From contig NZ_FRCX01000018.1 in NCBI RefSeq assembly GCF_900143065.1, forward strand, positions 22,546-86,545: DNA of 64,000 nt, in the 5' to 3' direction. Origin of the DNA: Duganella sacchari (lineage in GTDB: Bacteria > Pseudomonadota > Gammaproteobacteria > Burkholderiales > Burkholderiaceae_D). The translations under genes and the position numbers were made by a program. This document shows, in pieces, positions 43,465-53,418 of this stretch (position 1 is the first letter of the stretch; every line of letters starts with the position of its first letter). The notes under the pieces were generated by a model. The model was not told the DNA's origin. It ran no database searches and saw only the letters and a list, made by a program, of their open reading frames with translations.

Positions 43465-45657
43465 CTAAGGCGCAGTGCCGATCGCGCGCGAAGGTGTGGT
43501 TGCGTTCACCGCCCCCACCCGTGGAATGGTGGCGTTGTTGGCTTGCGCTGCACGCGCGTTGGTGCCGGCGACATCGTTGACGTTATAAGCTGCAATCGCG
43601 GCTGCCAGTGCCGGATTCGATCGCAGATCGCCAGGCGCTTGTGCCGCTGCCTGCTGTGCTGCGGACTGCGCGACATTCGCCTGCTCGGCGGCTATCTGCG
43701 CCGCAGCGGCTTGCTGTGCGGCGCTGGCGGCAGCTGCCGACTGTTGTGCGGCATCGGCCGCGGCGGCGTTGGCCGCAGCCATGTTGGAAGCTGCTTCCTG
43801 CGCGGCAGCGGCTTGCTGGGCCGCCACGCTGGCCGCCGTGGCTGCCGCTTCCGGCGTGCTGGCATTGGCTTGTGCTGCGCGGGCCTGTGCCACGGCGGCA
43901 GTAGCAGCGGCGTTCTGCGCAGCCATCGCGTCGGCTGCATTTTGTGCCGCCTGCGCTTGCACGGCGGCGGCATTGGCGGCGGCGTTGGCCAGCGCCACTT
44001 GTGATGCGGCGTTCTGCGCGGCGTTGGCCTGCTGGGCGTTGCTGCTGATGTTGGCTGCCGCCTGTGCCGCATTCTGCGCCGCAATCGCCTGCTGGCCAGC
44101 TTGCTGGCTGGCGGTGGTGACGGCGTTCAGCGACGTGCCGGACTGCTGGCGGGTGGTCTGGGCTTGTGCGGACGCGCGTGCGGCTTCGGCAGCGGACTGC
44201 GTCGCCGACTGCTGCGTGCTGGCCTCTTGCTGCGTCTGCTGCGCCTGCTGGTTCGCGGCCTGCTGTGCGGCTTGTTCGGTTGCGGCCTGGTTGGCCGCCT
44301 GCGTCTGCAACAGGGCCGCAGCCTGCGGCGCCTGTGCCTGCTGGGCTGCTTGCAACTGCTGGGCCGTCTGCGAAATCTCTGCCCGCTGCGCTGCCTGTGT
44401 CTGTGCGAGCTGCGCCTGTTGTGCCTGAGCTGCCTGCGTGATCTGCGTCTGTTGCGCATTCTGGCCCTGCAAGGCCTGTGCCGCATTCTGCGCCGCCAGC
44501 GTTTGCTGATTGTTTGCTGCCTGCACAGCGTTCTGCGTGGCCTGCGCCTGTTGGGCGGCGGCTGTCTGTGCCGGCTGATTGTTGGCCGCCTGCGCCGCAT
44601 TTTGCGCTGCTTGCGTCTGCGCCAGTTGGGCGTTTGCGGTTTGCTGATTGTTTGCTGCCTGGGCGGCGTTTTGCGCAGCCTGTGCCTGCTGGGCATTTGC
44701 TGTCTGCGTTGCCGATTGCAGCAGCTGCGCGCGTTGTGCATCGGCCGCCTGGTCGGCCTGCGCGATCTGGGCGCCGGCGGTCAGGTTGGCTTGGGCCTGC
44801 TCCGGCGTCAGGCCATTCTGTGCCGCCAGCTGCTGATTGATGATGGGCGACCGCGTCTCAGCTTGCTGCTGCAGATTTCCCAACTGGTCCTGCTGCGCGC
44901 GCTGTGCGGCCAGGCGGTCTGCTGCAGTTTCGCGTAGTGGATTGCTGGTCAGGTTGTCCAGCTCCGCGCGCGCCAGGTCCAGCCGCGCATTGGCCGCCAG
45001 ATCTTCCGGCGTCAGCGCTGGCTGCTGTGCCGACGCCAGTGCTGGCAACTGAGCGCTGCCTGTCCCCGCCACGCGTTCAGCGAAATCGGTTGCCAGGCGG
45101 CGGAAACTGTCCAGCGTATTCTGCAAAGTGGATGTGGTCTGCTGATTGTTGGCATTGAATGAAGCGCGTAGTACTTCCTGGTCCAGCGAAAGGCCGCCAG
45201 TCAGGTCTGACAGCAGCGGCGGCTGCAAGGTCAGGCCCACGCGCGCCAGATTCTGCGCCTGTGTATTGGCATTCGCCTGCGTCTGCTGGGTCAGGTTATT
45301 GACCAGACTGTTGAGCAGTGAGGCTTGCTGCGGCTGCGCCTGATCGAAATTCACCGAGGGCAGCAGGTTGAACGCGTCCACCACATTCTGCACCGCACTG
45401 TTGAGCACATCCGCGCGCTGCGCCGCATCTGGCGCGCTGTTCTGCAGCTGAGCTAACTGTTCCTGTGAATTCGACACGGTCAGCAGGAAGCTGGCCACCG
45501 GCGACAGGTCCACCGTCACCGAAGCGGCTGGTGGAGCCTCCGTCGCCGTGCCGACCGCATTGATGCCGGCATTGTTGACCGCCGAGGTTTCCGCGGTCCG
45601 CGCCACCGGCTGCAGCTCAGCAGCGCCGGACGTGCTTAATGATGAGATGGGAAACAT
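43465..45657 (-). CDS. Ala/Gln-rich low-complexity protein of unknown function
   Basis: 730 aa from the ATG at 45657 (GGAG upstream). Residues 1 to about 200 are ordinary: MFPISSLSTSGAAELQPVAR, then VTVDLSPVASFLLTVSNSQE and a predicted helical region. From about residue 235 to 690 it is almost entirely Ala, Gln and Asn with scattered Thr, arranged in irregular A-Q-N-A-A-Q-A-A-N-N-Q units, likely one very long coiled coil or amyloid-prone stretch. No signal peptide or membrane segment is visible. Codons are mixed, so it is not simple nucleotide slippage. Function unknown; a structural, adhesive or secreted role is possible. Confidence 0.75.
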   Translation of the reverse strand: MFPISSLSTSGAAELQPVARTAETSAVNNAGINAVGTATEAPPAASVTVDLSPVASFLLTVSNSQEQLAQLQNSAPDAAQRADVLNSAVQNVVDAFNLLPSVNFDQAQPQQASLLNSLVNNLTQQTQANANTQAQNLARVGLTLQPPLLSDLTGGLSLDQEVLRASFNANNQQTTSTLQNTLDSFRRLATDFAERVAGTGSAQLPALASAQQPALTPEDLAANARLDLARAELDNLTSNPLRETAADRLAAQRAQQDQLGNLQQQAETRSPIINQQLAAQNGLTPEQAQANLTAGAQIAQADQAADAQRAQLLQSATQTANAQQAQAAQNAAQAANNQQTANAQLAQTQAAQNAAQAANNQPAQTAAAQQAQATQNAVQAANNQQTLAAQNAAQALQGQNAQQTQITQAAQAQQAQLAQTQAAQRAEISQTAQQLQAAQQAQAPQAAALLQTQAANQAATEQAAQQAANQQAQQTQQEASTQQSATQSAAEAARASAQAQTTRQQSGTSLNAVTTASQQAGQQAIAAQNAAQAAANISSNAQQANAAQNAASQVALANAAANAAAVQAQAAQNAADAMAAQNAAATAAVAQARAAQANASTPEAAATAASVAAQQAAAAQEAASNMAAANAAAADAAQQSAAAASAAQQAAAAQIAAEQANVAQSAAQQAAAQAPGDLRSNPALAAAIAAYNVNDVAGTNARAAQANNATIPRVGAVNATTPSRAIGTAP

Positions 45658-45837
45658 GCCGCTCTCCTTCAACATAGTGTGCGTCGTTTTTAGCATCCTC
45701 CTTATAGGCGTTCCCGTCCGTGTGTTAATTCACATAGGAAGCCATTTTTCACATTGTTAGCTTCCGCACGGTCAAGCGTGGTTGATGGGACTATCTTGTC
45801 AGTTCCTACACTGCAAACACAACGAGAGGATCTCATC

Positions 45838-46200
45838 ATGGATAACAGCAATAACAGCATCGACAGCAAAATCAGCAATGCCCGCGAAGGCGTCACCCAG
45901 ATCGGCAAAGACCTGCGTTCGGACGCGCATGCCACCATCGACAAGCTTGCCGATAAAGTGCCGCCAGCAACCGACCGTCTGGCCAGCCAGGCGCATGACG
46001 GCGTCGACAAAGTTGCCGACACCGTGGAAAACGCCTCGGAACGCTGGGCCGCACGCGGCAAGCAAGTGGTCGAAGGCTACAAAAACATCTGCGAAACCAG
46101 CCGCACCCGCGTGCGTGCCGCACCGATGGTGTCGGTACTGGTCGCAGCTGCCGCAGGCTATGGCATTTCGAAACTGCTGGGCTCCCGCAATAGCAAATAA
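45838..46200 (+). CDS. YqjD/ElaB-like (DUF883-type) stress protein
   Basis: 120 aa from the ATG at 45838 (AGAGGA upstream). An amphipathic, charged helical body (AREGVTQIGKDLRSDAHATI) ends in a single C-terminal membrane segment, RAAPMVSVLVAAAAGYGISK. This is the layout of YqjD/ElaB proteins, which bind ribosomes or membranes in stationary phase. The catalase gene follows about 85 bases later, which fits a general-stress block. Confidence 0.7.
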   Translation: MDNSNNSIDSKISNAREGVTQIGKDLRSDAHATIDKLADKVPPATDRLASQAHDGVDKVADTVENASERWAARGKQVVEGYKNICETSRTRVRAAPMVSVLVAAAAGYGISKLLGSRNSK

Positions 46201-46284
46201 TCTTTTCCAGCCCGGCCGGTAGCGCTGCCGGGACCAATGGCAGCTCATCCGGAGCGGGCGTTGTCGTCTCGTTTAAGGATATCC

Positions 46285-48705
46285 ATGGCTACCATTAAAA
46301 ATTCGCCGGCCTCCGTCATGGGGGCCGGTACTGTATTGAGCACCGTGTCAGGACCATCATCAGCAACGCTGCCCGCCAATCTGGGCGGCGCCAGTACCCA
46401 GGACCAGGCCTTGCTGGACAAGGCGGAAGGCGGCCAGCAAATGGCGCACGCTATGCCATTCAACGCCAACAAGGAAGGCGAACATGGCGAAGCCGCACGT
46501 GAGCCTCAGCCGGGACGGACCTGTCCTGTTCCACATCCCGTTTCCACTTCAAGCACGGCCGGCGAAACCAGCGCCTCGCCCAAGACCGGCAGCGGCGTGC
46601 CGCCGTCCGGCGTTTGCCCGGCCGGCCATCTGGACCGCGTGCGCGCCGATGGCGGCGAGCAGCCCCTCACCACCAATCAGGGCGTGCCGGTAGCCGACAA
46701 CCAGAATTCGCTCAAGGTCGGCCTGCGCGGACCGACCGCGATGGAAGACTTCATCCTGCGCGAAAAAATCACCCATTTCGACCATGAGCGTATTCCGGAG
46801 CGCGTGGTGCATGCGCGTGGTTCCGCAGCGCATGGTTATTTCGAGAGCTATCAGGATCTCAGCGCCATCACCCGCGCCGCGCCCTTTGCAGAAGCAGGCA
46901 AGCGCACGCCAGTGTTTGTGCGCTTTTCCACGGTGGCCGGCGAACGCGGCTCGGCCGACACCGTGCGCGATGTGCGCGGCTTTGCCGTCAAGTTCTACAC
47001 GGACGAAGGCAACTGGGACCTGGTGGGTAATAACATCCCCGTGTTCTTCATCCAGGATGCGATGAAGTTCCCGGACCTGATTCATTCCGTGAAACCGGAG
47101 CCGCATAACGGCATCCCGCAGGCGGCCAGCGCGCACGACACCTTCTGGGACTTCGTCACGCTGATGCCGGAATCGACGCACATGCTGATGTGGCACTTGT
47201 CCGACCGTGCCATTCCGCGCAGCTACCGCACCATGCAGGGCTTCGGCGTGCATACCTTCCGTCTGGTGAATGCCGACGGCGCATCGGTATTCTGCAAATT
47301 CCACTGGACGCCGGTGGGCGGCACGCACTCGCTGGTGTGGGACGAAGCGGCCAAGATCATCGGCGCCGATCCTGACTACCACCGCCGCGACCTGTGGGAG
47401 GCGATTGAAGCGGGTGCATATCCGGAATGGGAACTGGGCCTGCAACTGTTCACCGAAGAACAGGCGGAGCAATTCCCGTTCGATGTGCTGGATCCGACCA
47501 AGATCGTGCCGGAAGAACTGGTGCCAGTGCAGCCGGTCGGCAAAATGACGCTGAACCGCAACCCGGATAACTTCTTTGCCGAGACCGAGCAGGTGGCTTT
47601 CTGCACGGCGCACATCGTGCCGGGCATCGACTTTACCAACGACCCGCTGCTGCAGGGGCGCATCCACTCGTATCTGGATACGCAGATCAGCCGCCTGGGC
47701 GGCGCCAACTTCCACGAGATCCCGATCAATGCGCCGCTGGCGCCAGTCCACAACAACCAGCGCGACGGCATGCATCGCCAGGCCGTGCATCGCGGCCGCG
47801 TGGCGTATGAGCCGAATTCACTGGGCGGCGGCTGTCCGTTCCAGGCGGGCATGGCCGGCTTTACGACAGCGTTCAGCCGCATGCCGCAGCCGCTGGAAGA
47901 CAAGGTGCGCGGTAAGCCGGAGCTGTTTGCCGATCACTATTCGCAGGCACGCCTGTTCTGGATCAGCCAGACGCCGGCCGAGCAGGCGCACATTGTCAAT
48001 GCCTACCGCTTCGAGTTGAGCCGGGTGCAGGTGCCGGCCATCCGCGTGCGGCTGCTGTCCATGCTGGCGAACGTCGATCCTATCCTGGCTGAAGGCGTGG
48101 CGCAGGGCCTGGGGCTGGAGGTGCCGGACCCGATGCCGCTGGCTTCCCATGCGCCTGCGCCGCAGTACGAACCGTCGCCGTCACTGTCGCTGTTGACGCG
48201 GCCCGGCAGCACCGGCATCAAGACCCGCAAGGTGGCGATACTGGCCGCCCATGGCGTGGAAGCGGACAGCCTGAAGACGGTGTATGCCGACTTGCTGGCG
48301 GCAGGCGCCGTACCGCGTGTGGTGGCGCCGCAACTGGGACAACTGGCCGCCGCCGATGGTTCGCGATTGGACATCGAGATCTCGATCGAAGCCGGCCCCG
48401 CCGTGCTGTATGACGCGGTGATCATCGCCGACGGCGTCGCCAGCGCCGCCATGCTGGCCAGCGATGCCGATGCCCGCGACTTCGTGCGCCAGCAGTTCCG
48501 TCATTGCAAACCCATATTGGCGATAGGCGCAGGCAAGGAGCTGCTGCAAGCGGCCGGCATACCGGCGGCACTGCAGGACGGTGCGCCGGACCCCGCGCTG
48601 TGGATGGCGGCGGGCGACGCGGTGGGGCCTGAGCTGGAGCACTTCAAGCATGCGCTGGCGGGGCACCGCAACTTCCAGCGCGAGATGGACGCAGCACCGC
48701 TGTAA
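46285..48705 (+). CDS. katE: Large-subunit (HPII-type) catalase
   Basis: 806 aa from the ATG at 46285 (AAGGAT upstream). A monofunctional clade 2 catalase: heme pocket His176 in RVVHARGSAAHGYFE, VRFSTVAGERGSADTVRDVR, NIPVFFIQDA and the proximal Tyr in RIHSYLDTQISRLG. Residues about 650-806 form the extra DJ-1/PfpI-like domain (GIKTRKVAILAAHGVEADSL). The N-terminus is longer than in small catalases, as expected. It degrades H2O2 in the cytoplasm; expression in stationary phase is typical. Confidence 0.95.
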   Translation: MATIKNSPASVMGAGTVLSTVSGPSSATLPANLGGASTQDQALLDKAEGGQQMAHAMPFNANKEGEHGEAAREPQPGRTCPVPHPVSTSSTAGETSASPKTGSGVPPSGVCPAGHLDRVRADGGEQPLTTNQGVPVADNQNSLKVGLRGPTAMEDFILREKITHFDHERIPERVVHARGSAAHGYFESYQDLSAITRAAPFAEAGKRTPVFVRFSTVAGERGSADTVRDVRGFAVKFYTDEGNWDLVGNNIPVFFIQDAMKFPDLIHSVKPEPHNGIPQAASAHDTFWDFVTLMPESTHMLMWHLSDRAIPRSYRTMQGFGVHTFRLVNADGASVFCKFHWTPVGGTHSLVWDEAAKIIGADPDYHRRDLWEAIEAGAYPEWELGLQLFTEEQAEQFPFDVLDPTKIVPEELVPVQPVGKMTLNRNPDNFFAETEQVAFCTAHIVPGIDFTNDPLLQGRIHSYLDTQISRLGGANFHEIPINAPLAPVHNNQRDGMHRQAVHRGRVAYEPNSLGGGCPFQAGMAGFTTAFSRMPQPLEDKVRGKPELFADHYSQARLFWISQTPAEQAHIVNAYRFELSRVQVPAIRVRLLSMLANVDPILAEGVAQGLGLEVPDPMPLASHAPAPQYEPSPSLSLLTRPGSTGIKTRKVAILAAHGVEADSLKTVYADLLAAGAVPRVVAPQLGQLAAADGSRLDIEISIEAGPAVLYDAVIIADGVASAAMLASDADARDFVRQQFRHCKPILAIGAGKELLQAAGIPAALQDGAPDPALWMAAGDAVGPELEHFKHALAGHRNFQREMDAAPL

Positions 48706-48717
48706 TCCCTATCACCA

Positions 48718-48763
48718 TTGAAGTATTCAACTCTGACGGGCATAGTGATATGCTCGTCATATC
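48718..48763. promoter_or_regulatory. Two inverted repeats before the MFS efflux operon
   Basis: TTGAA-GTA-TTCAA (48718-48730) and GATATG-N5-CATATC (48747-48763) are perfect inverted repeats within 70 bases before the MFS start. The spacing suits a MarR- or TetR-type operator. No regulator gene is adjacent on this side. Confidence 0.4.
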
Positions 48764-48787
48764 TTTTCGTCTATTCCTGACCACTGC

Positions 48788-50410
48788 ATGGACGTATACG
48801 CCCCTCAAGTCTGGCAACCGCACGAGCGTCCCACCTTGCCTGGGTCGCCGTCCACTCCACATCACGCTGTCGAAAAACGCATTGCATTCCTGGTGGTTGG
48901 CTTCATCGTGGCGATTACCGGCGGCCTCGGAAATGCGCTGGTGTCGGTCAACCTGCCGTACCTGCAAGGTTCGCTGGGCGTGTATTCGGCCGAGATCCAG
49001 TGGCTGCCGGCGGCGTATGTGATGGCCAATGTGTCCATGAACCTGTTGCTGGTCAAATTCCGCCAGCAGTATGGCCTGCGCCTGTTCACTGAATTGTTCC
49101 TGCTGCTGTATGCGGTTGCCACGGTGGCGCACTTGTTTGTGCACGGTCTGGCCTCGGCCATCGCGGTACGCGCAGCGCACGGCATGAGCGGTGCGGCGCT
49201 GACGACACTGGGCCTGTACTACACGCTGCAAGCCTTCCCTGCGCAGCATCGGCTCAAGGGTGTGGTGCTGGGCATCGGCTTCTCGCAACTGGCGGTGCCG
49301 ATGGCGCGGCTGTTTTCGTCCGAGCTGATGGAGATTGCCGAATGGCGCGGCCTGTACTTCTTCGAACTGGGGCTGGCGCTGCTGTCGCTGGGCTGCGTGC
49401 TGTTCCTCAAACTGCCGCCCGGTGACCGCATCAAGGCGTTTGAGAAAATGGACTTTGTCACCTTCGGCCTGTTTGCACCGGGCGTGGCTTTGCTGTCGGC
49501 CGTGCTGGCACTGGGCCGGACGGTGTGGTGGCTGGAGTCGCGCTGGCTCGGGTATGCGCTGGCCGGCTCGATTGTGCTGATTGCAGCCGCACTGGCGATC
49601 GAGCATAACCGCGCGCGGCCGCTGATTAACACGCGCTGGCTCAGTAACGGCAATATGGCGCGGCTGGCCTTGTCGGTGTTGCTGATCCGCGTGGTGCAGT
49701 CGGAGGCCAGCGGCACGGTGGGCTTTTTGCAGGCGCTGGGCCTGAATAATGACCAGATGCTGGAACTGTGGTGGATCACGATGCTTGGCGCGGTAGCCGG
49801 CATGGTGGTCAGCGCGTTGACGATCACGCCGGCGCGCATCCAGGGGCAGCTGATCTTTTCCGTGGCGGTGATGGCGCTGGGTGCGTACATGGATTCCGAT
49901 GCGACCAATCTGACCCGGCCTGCCGACCTGTATGTGAGCCAGTTCCTGCTGGGCTTTGGCGGCGCCATGTTTGTCGGGCCGACGTTTGTCTCCGGCTTTG
50001 GTGCAGTGATTGCGGCGCCGAATAACCTGGTCAGCTTCTCGGTCATGTTCAGCATTACGCAGACGCTGGGCAGTCTGCTCGGCACCGCGCTGACCGGGAC
50101 ATTCCAGGTCTGGCGCGAGAAGTACCACTCCAGCATATTGGTGGACCATCTGACGCTGCTTGATCCGCAGGTGGCGGCGCGCATCCAGTCCGGCGGGCTG
50201 GCGTCGCTGGGCGGCGTGGCCACGCGTGAAGCCAATATCCTTGCCTATAACGATGTCTTCCTGGCCGTGACGGTGCTGGCGCTGATTACCATGGCGTGGC
50301 TGCTGGCGCGGTATCTGTGGTCGATCTGTGTCGTCTGCCAGCCGGCGCCTGCGCACAATGCGCAGACCGGCATGGCCAATGTCTCTCTCAATAACTCCGG
50401 AGCCCGTTGA
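48788..50410 (+). CDS. MFS efflux transporter, DHA2/EmrB-like
   Basis: 540 aa with about fourteen hydrophobic segments, the DHA2 number. IAFLVVGFIVAITGGLGNAL opens the membrane part; the helix with FSVMFSITQTLGSLLGTALT lies near the end. It expels drugs or other toxic compounds with protons and works with the HlyD adaptor and outer-membrane protein encoded next. The adaptor reading frame touches its stop codon. Confidence 0.9.
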   Translation: MDVYAPQVWQPHERPTLPGSPSTPHHAVEKRIAFLVVGFIVAITGGLGNALVSVNLPYLQGSLGVYSAEIQWLPAAYVMANVSMNLLLVKFRQQYGLRLFTELFLLLYAVATVAHLFVHGLASAIAVRAAHGMSGAALTTLGLYYTLQAFPAQHRLKGVVLGIGFSQLAVPMARLFSSELMEIAEWRGLYFFELGLALLSLGCVLFLKLPPGDRIKAFEKMDFVTFGLFAPGVALLSAVLALGRTVWWLESRWLGYALAGSIVLIAAALAIEHNRARPLINTRWLSNGNMARLALSVLLIRVVQSEASGTVGFLQALGLNNDQMLELWWITMLGAVAGMVVSALTITPARIQGQLIFSVAVMALGAYMDSDATNLTRPADLYVSQFLLGFGGAMFVGPTFVSGFGAVIAAPNNLVSFSVMFSITQTLGSLLGTALTGTFQVWREKYHSSILVDHLTLLDPQVAARIQSGGLASLGGVATREANILAYNDVFLAVTVLALITMAWLLARYLWSICVVCQPAPAHNAQTGMANVSLNNSGAR

Positions 50411-50415
50411 AATCC

Positions 50416-51579
50416 ATGGCCAATAACAATACTCCAGACAACGAATCCTCGTCCGAAACCCGCGTCGCTGCGGTGGCTGCTGCAGCAGCGGCAGCAGCAG
50501 TCGCCGCCGCCGCGCCAACGGCGCCGGCGCCGGACCGGCGGGCGCAGATCATCTCGGCGATTCTTTTCTCGCTGGTGGCGCTGGTGGGTGTGCTGATCGT
50601 GCTGTATGCGTGGCGCCTGCCGCCGTTCAGCAGCGCCATCGTCTCGACCGAGAATGCGCTGGTGCGTGGGCAGGTAACCCTGATCGGCACGCAGCTGCCG
50701 GGTTATGTGGTGGATGTGAAGGTGCAGGACTTCCAGAACGTGACCAAGGGCGAGCTGCTGGCGCAGATCGATGACCGTATCTATCAGCAGCGCTACGAGC
50801 AGGCGCAGGCGCAGCTGGCGGCGCAGAAGGCGGCGATGGATAACTGGGTACAGGCGCACAAGACGGCGGAAGCGGGGGTGGTGCTGAATCAGGCCACGCT
50901 GGCCAATGCGGAGGCGCAGGCTGCCAGGTCGGTGGCGGATCTCAAGCGTGTCGATGCGCTGGCTGCCGATGGTTCTTTGTCCTTGCGGGAGCAGGATTCT
51001 TCGAAGGCGGCGCGGGCGCAGACGGCGGCTGCGGTGGCGCAGGCGCGCGCCAGCCTGGAGATCGCGAAACAGCAGGTACGCACGGTGGCCGTCAACAAGC
51101 AGTCGCTGGAAGCTGCGGTGGCGAACGCCGAAGCGGCGTTGAAAGCGGCCAAGGTGGATCTGGATAATACCCACATCACGGCGCCGGAAGACGGCCAGCT
51201 GGGGCAGGTCACGGTGCGCAAGGGCGCGTATGTGAACACCGGCGCGCAGTTGATGGGATTGGTGCCGAGGCAGCTGTGGGTGATCGCCAACCTGAAAGAG
51301 ACGCAGATGAACAATGTGCAGGTCGGCCAGCCTGCCACGTTCAAGGTCGATGCGCTGGATGGCGCGCAGCTGACCGGTGTGGTGGAGCGCATTTCACCTG
51401 CCACGGGTTCCGAATTCAGCGTGCTGCCGGCCGATAATGCGACCGGCAATTACGTGAAGATCGCGCAGCGCATACCGGTGCGTATCCGCATCGATCCGGG
51501 CCAGGCCAAGGCGCGCCGCCTGGCGCCGGGGATGTCGGTGATTGTCAGCATCGATACGTCGGTGGGAGCGAAGCAATGA
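50416..51579 (+). CDS. HlyD/EmrA-type membrane fusion protein
   Basis: 387 aa from ATG 50416; a TTG at 50407, overlapping the MFS stop and 4 bases after GGAG, is an equally possible start. A Ala-rich N-terminus precedes one membrane anchor (ILFSLVALVGVLIVLYAWRL). Then come the lipoyl halves with a long coiled coil between (QVTLIGTQLPGYVVDVKVQD and APEDGQLGQVTVRKGAYVNT). It bridges the MFS pump to the outer-membrane channel. Confidence 0.92.
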   Translation: MANNNTPDNESSSETRVAAVAAAAAAAAVAAAAPTAPAPDRRAQIISAILFSLVALVGVLIVLYAWRLPPFSSAIVSTENALVRGQVTLIGTQLPGYVVDVKVQDFQNVTKGELLAQIDDRIYQQRYEQAQAQLAAQKAAMDNWVQAHKTAEAGVVLNQATLANAEAQAARSVADLKRVDALAADGSLSLREQDSSKAARAQTAAAVAQARASLEIAKQQVRTVAVNKQSLEAAVANAEAALKAAKVDLDNTHITAPEDGQLGQVTVRKGAYVNTGAQLMGLVPRQLWVIANLKETQMNNVQVGQPATFKVDALDGAQLTGVVERISPATGSEFSVLPADNATGNYVKIAQRIPVRIRIDPGQAKARRLAPGMSVIVSIDTSVGAKQ

Positions 51580-52967
51580 GCCGCTGCCTGCCTCGCGCCA
51601 GCGCCAGTGTGGCCGTGGTGCTGGCGCTGGCCGGCTGCGCGGCTTCGGTGAAGGCGCCGCCAGCGTCGTCGTTGCAGATGCCGTCCGCGTGGCGCACTGC
51701 GGTGGAAGGGCAGGGCAGCGGGCCGGTGGCGCAGGAATGGTGGCAAGGCTTCGGCGATCCGGCGTTGACGGCACTGGTCAACCGGGCGTTGCAAGGCAAT
51801 GGCGATTTGCGCATCGCTCGCGCGCGTGTGGAACAGTACCGGTCCCTGATGGGCGTTGCCGCGGCGGGCCAGAAAGCCAATGTGATCGTCGATACGGCGC
51901 CAACGCGGACGCGCCAGCTGGCCTACAACGGCGTGCCGTATGTGACCAATGTCTATCAGGCCGAGTTCCAGGCCAATTACGAAGTCGATGTGTGGGGCCG
52001 CCTGGCCGCGCTGACGGATGCGGCCACGGCGACCTATCAGGCGGAGCAGGCCAATGCGGATGCGGCAGCCCTGTCGATCGCCGCAACGGTGGCCTCTGGC
52101 TACCTGAACCTGCGTGGCCTGGATGCCCAGCTGGCGCTGACCGAGGCCACGCTCAAGCTGCGCGAGCAATCGCGCGATCTGGCAAAGAAGCAGTTTGATG
52201 TCGGCTATAGCTCGCGGCTGGAATGGCTGCAGGCGCAAGCCGAGTACCAGACCACCGCCGAGCAGGTGCCGCAGCTGAAACGCGCCATCTTTGAACAGGA
52301 AAATGCCTTGTCCATCCTCACCGGCGGCAACCCCGGTCCCATCGCGCGTGGTGTGGAGCTGGAGGCCCTGCAGCCGCCGGCCGTGCCTGCGGGCCTGCCA
52401 TCCGAACTGCTGCGCCGTCGCCCGGACATTGCCCGCGCAGAACGGAATCTGGTCGCCATCAACGCCAATCTGCAGGCGACCCGCGACCAGCTGCTGCCGT
52501 CGTTCAAGCTGACGGCAGTGGGCGGTGTGCAGAACCTGAAGTGGCATGATTTCGTCAACGCGCCAACCGCGTTGTGGCGGCTGACGGGCGCTGTGGCCGC
52601 GCCGGTGTTTGAAGGTGACCGCGTGCAGTATCAAACCGATTCGGTGGCGGCGCAGCGCGACCAGGCCATCTACGCTTACGAGAACAGCGTCCGCACGGCA
52701 TTTTCCGAAACCGATAACAGTCTGGGCGCCATCGTGCGACTGAAAGAGCAGGCGGTGCAGAACGACGCGCGCCGCGCCACGGCGGCAGAAACCCTGCGCA
52801 TTGCGCACAACCGCTATAACAACGGCTACGCTTCGTATCTGGAGGAGCTGGACGCCCAACGCACGCTGTTCACAGCCGACGTTGGGCGCTTGCAGTTGAA
52901 GACGCGGATACTGGTCGCTTCAGTGGACCTGTACCGCGCCATGGGCGGCGGCTGGACTAGGCCTTGA
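51576..52967 (+). CDS. NodT-family outer-membrane efflux channel (for the MFS pump)
   Basis: 463 aa, starting in an ATGA overlap with the adaptor gene. Lipobox LALAGC. TolC-type helical barrel repeats are visible (YEVDVWGRLAALTDAATATY, LLRRRPDIARAERNLVAINA). Forms the outer-membrane duct of the plus-strand pump. Its 3' end overlaps the convergent GyrI-like gene by 11 bases. Confidence 0.93.
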   Translation: MSRCLPRASASVAVVLALAGCAASVKAPPASSLQMPSAWRTAVEGQGSGPVAQEWWQGFGDPALTALVNRALQGNGDLRIARARVEQYRSLMGVAAAGQKANVIVDTAPTRTRQLAYNGVPYVTNVYQAEFQANYEVDVWGRLAALTDAATATYQAEQANADAAALSIAATVASGYLNLRGLDAQLALTEATLKLREQSRDLAKKQFDVGYSSRLEWLQAQAEYQTTAEQVPQLKRAIFEQENALSILTGGNPGPIARGVELEALQPPAVPAGLPSELLRRRPDIARAERNLVAINANLQATRDQLLPSFKLTAVGGVQNLKWHDFVNAPTALWRLTGAVAAPVFEGDRVQYQTDSVAAQRDQAIYAYENSVRTAFSETDNSLGAIVRLKEQAVQNDARRATAAETLRIAHNRYNNGYASYLEELDAQRTLFTADVGRLQLKTRILVASVDLYRAMGGGWTRP

Positions 52968-53418
52968 CCGGAACGCAGAGTTCCGCTTCGAAGACGCCGG
53001 TTTCCTGGTCCAGCAGATAGTCGGCGGCGTAGCGTTCAAAGCACACACCCGCATCGGCCTTGCCTTCGGCGTGCAGCTGGCCGAAGAACGCACCCCATGC
53101 CGCCGGCACGTCGGCGCCGGTGCCACGGAACCTGGCGACGGCGTAGCGGCCCGCCGGAATATGGGCTTCCTTGGCTGGCGGCTTGATCTCGTAGCCGGCC
53201 GCTACTTCCACGCAGGCGTCATAGCGGCATTCGCTGGCCGGCGTGGTGTTCGGGTCGTCCTGCGCTACGCCATAGGTGACTTTGTCGGCCAGGCCATAGG
53301 CATTCTGCCATGGCGTGACGACCTGGTGCCAGAAGTCGCCGATGGCGGCGCCGAACGGGCCTTTGTAGCGCAGGTAGGCAACGCGGACTTCAGGCAGTTC
53401 TTTTATCTCGTACTGCAT
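52957..53418 (-). CDS. GyrI-like small-molecule-binding protein
   Basis: 153 aa. Starts MQYEIKELPEVRVAYLRYKG, the GyrI/AraC-effector-binding fold (SHS2 repeat), with GRYAVARFRGTGADVPAAWG in the second half. No DNA-binding domain, so it is a stand-alone ligand-binding or hydrolase-like module. Its start lies inside the last 29 bases of the RND pump gene, so it is the final gene of that operon and may bind the exported compounds. Confidence 0.87.
   Translation of the reverse strand: MQYEIKELPEVRVAYLRYKGPFGAAIGDFWHQVVTPWQNAYGLADKVTYGVAQDDPNTTPASECRYDACVEVAAGYEIKPPAKEAHIPAGRYAVARFRGTGADVPAAWGAFFGQLHAEGKADAGVCFERYAADYLLDQETGVFEAELCVPVKA

Noticed and set aside
46211..46232. CCCGGC/GCCGGG hairpin after the YqjD-like gene as a terminator
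   Set aside because: Short stem and no T-run; too common in high-GC DNA to claim.
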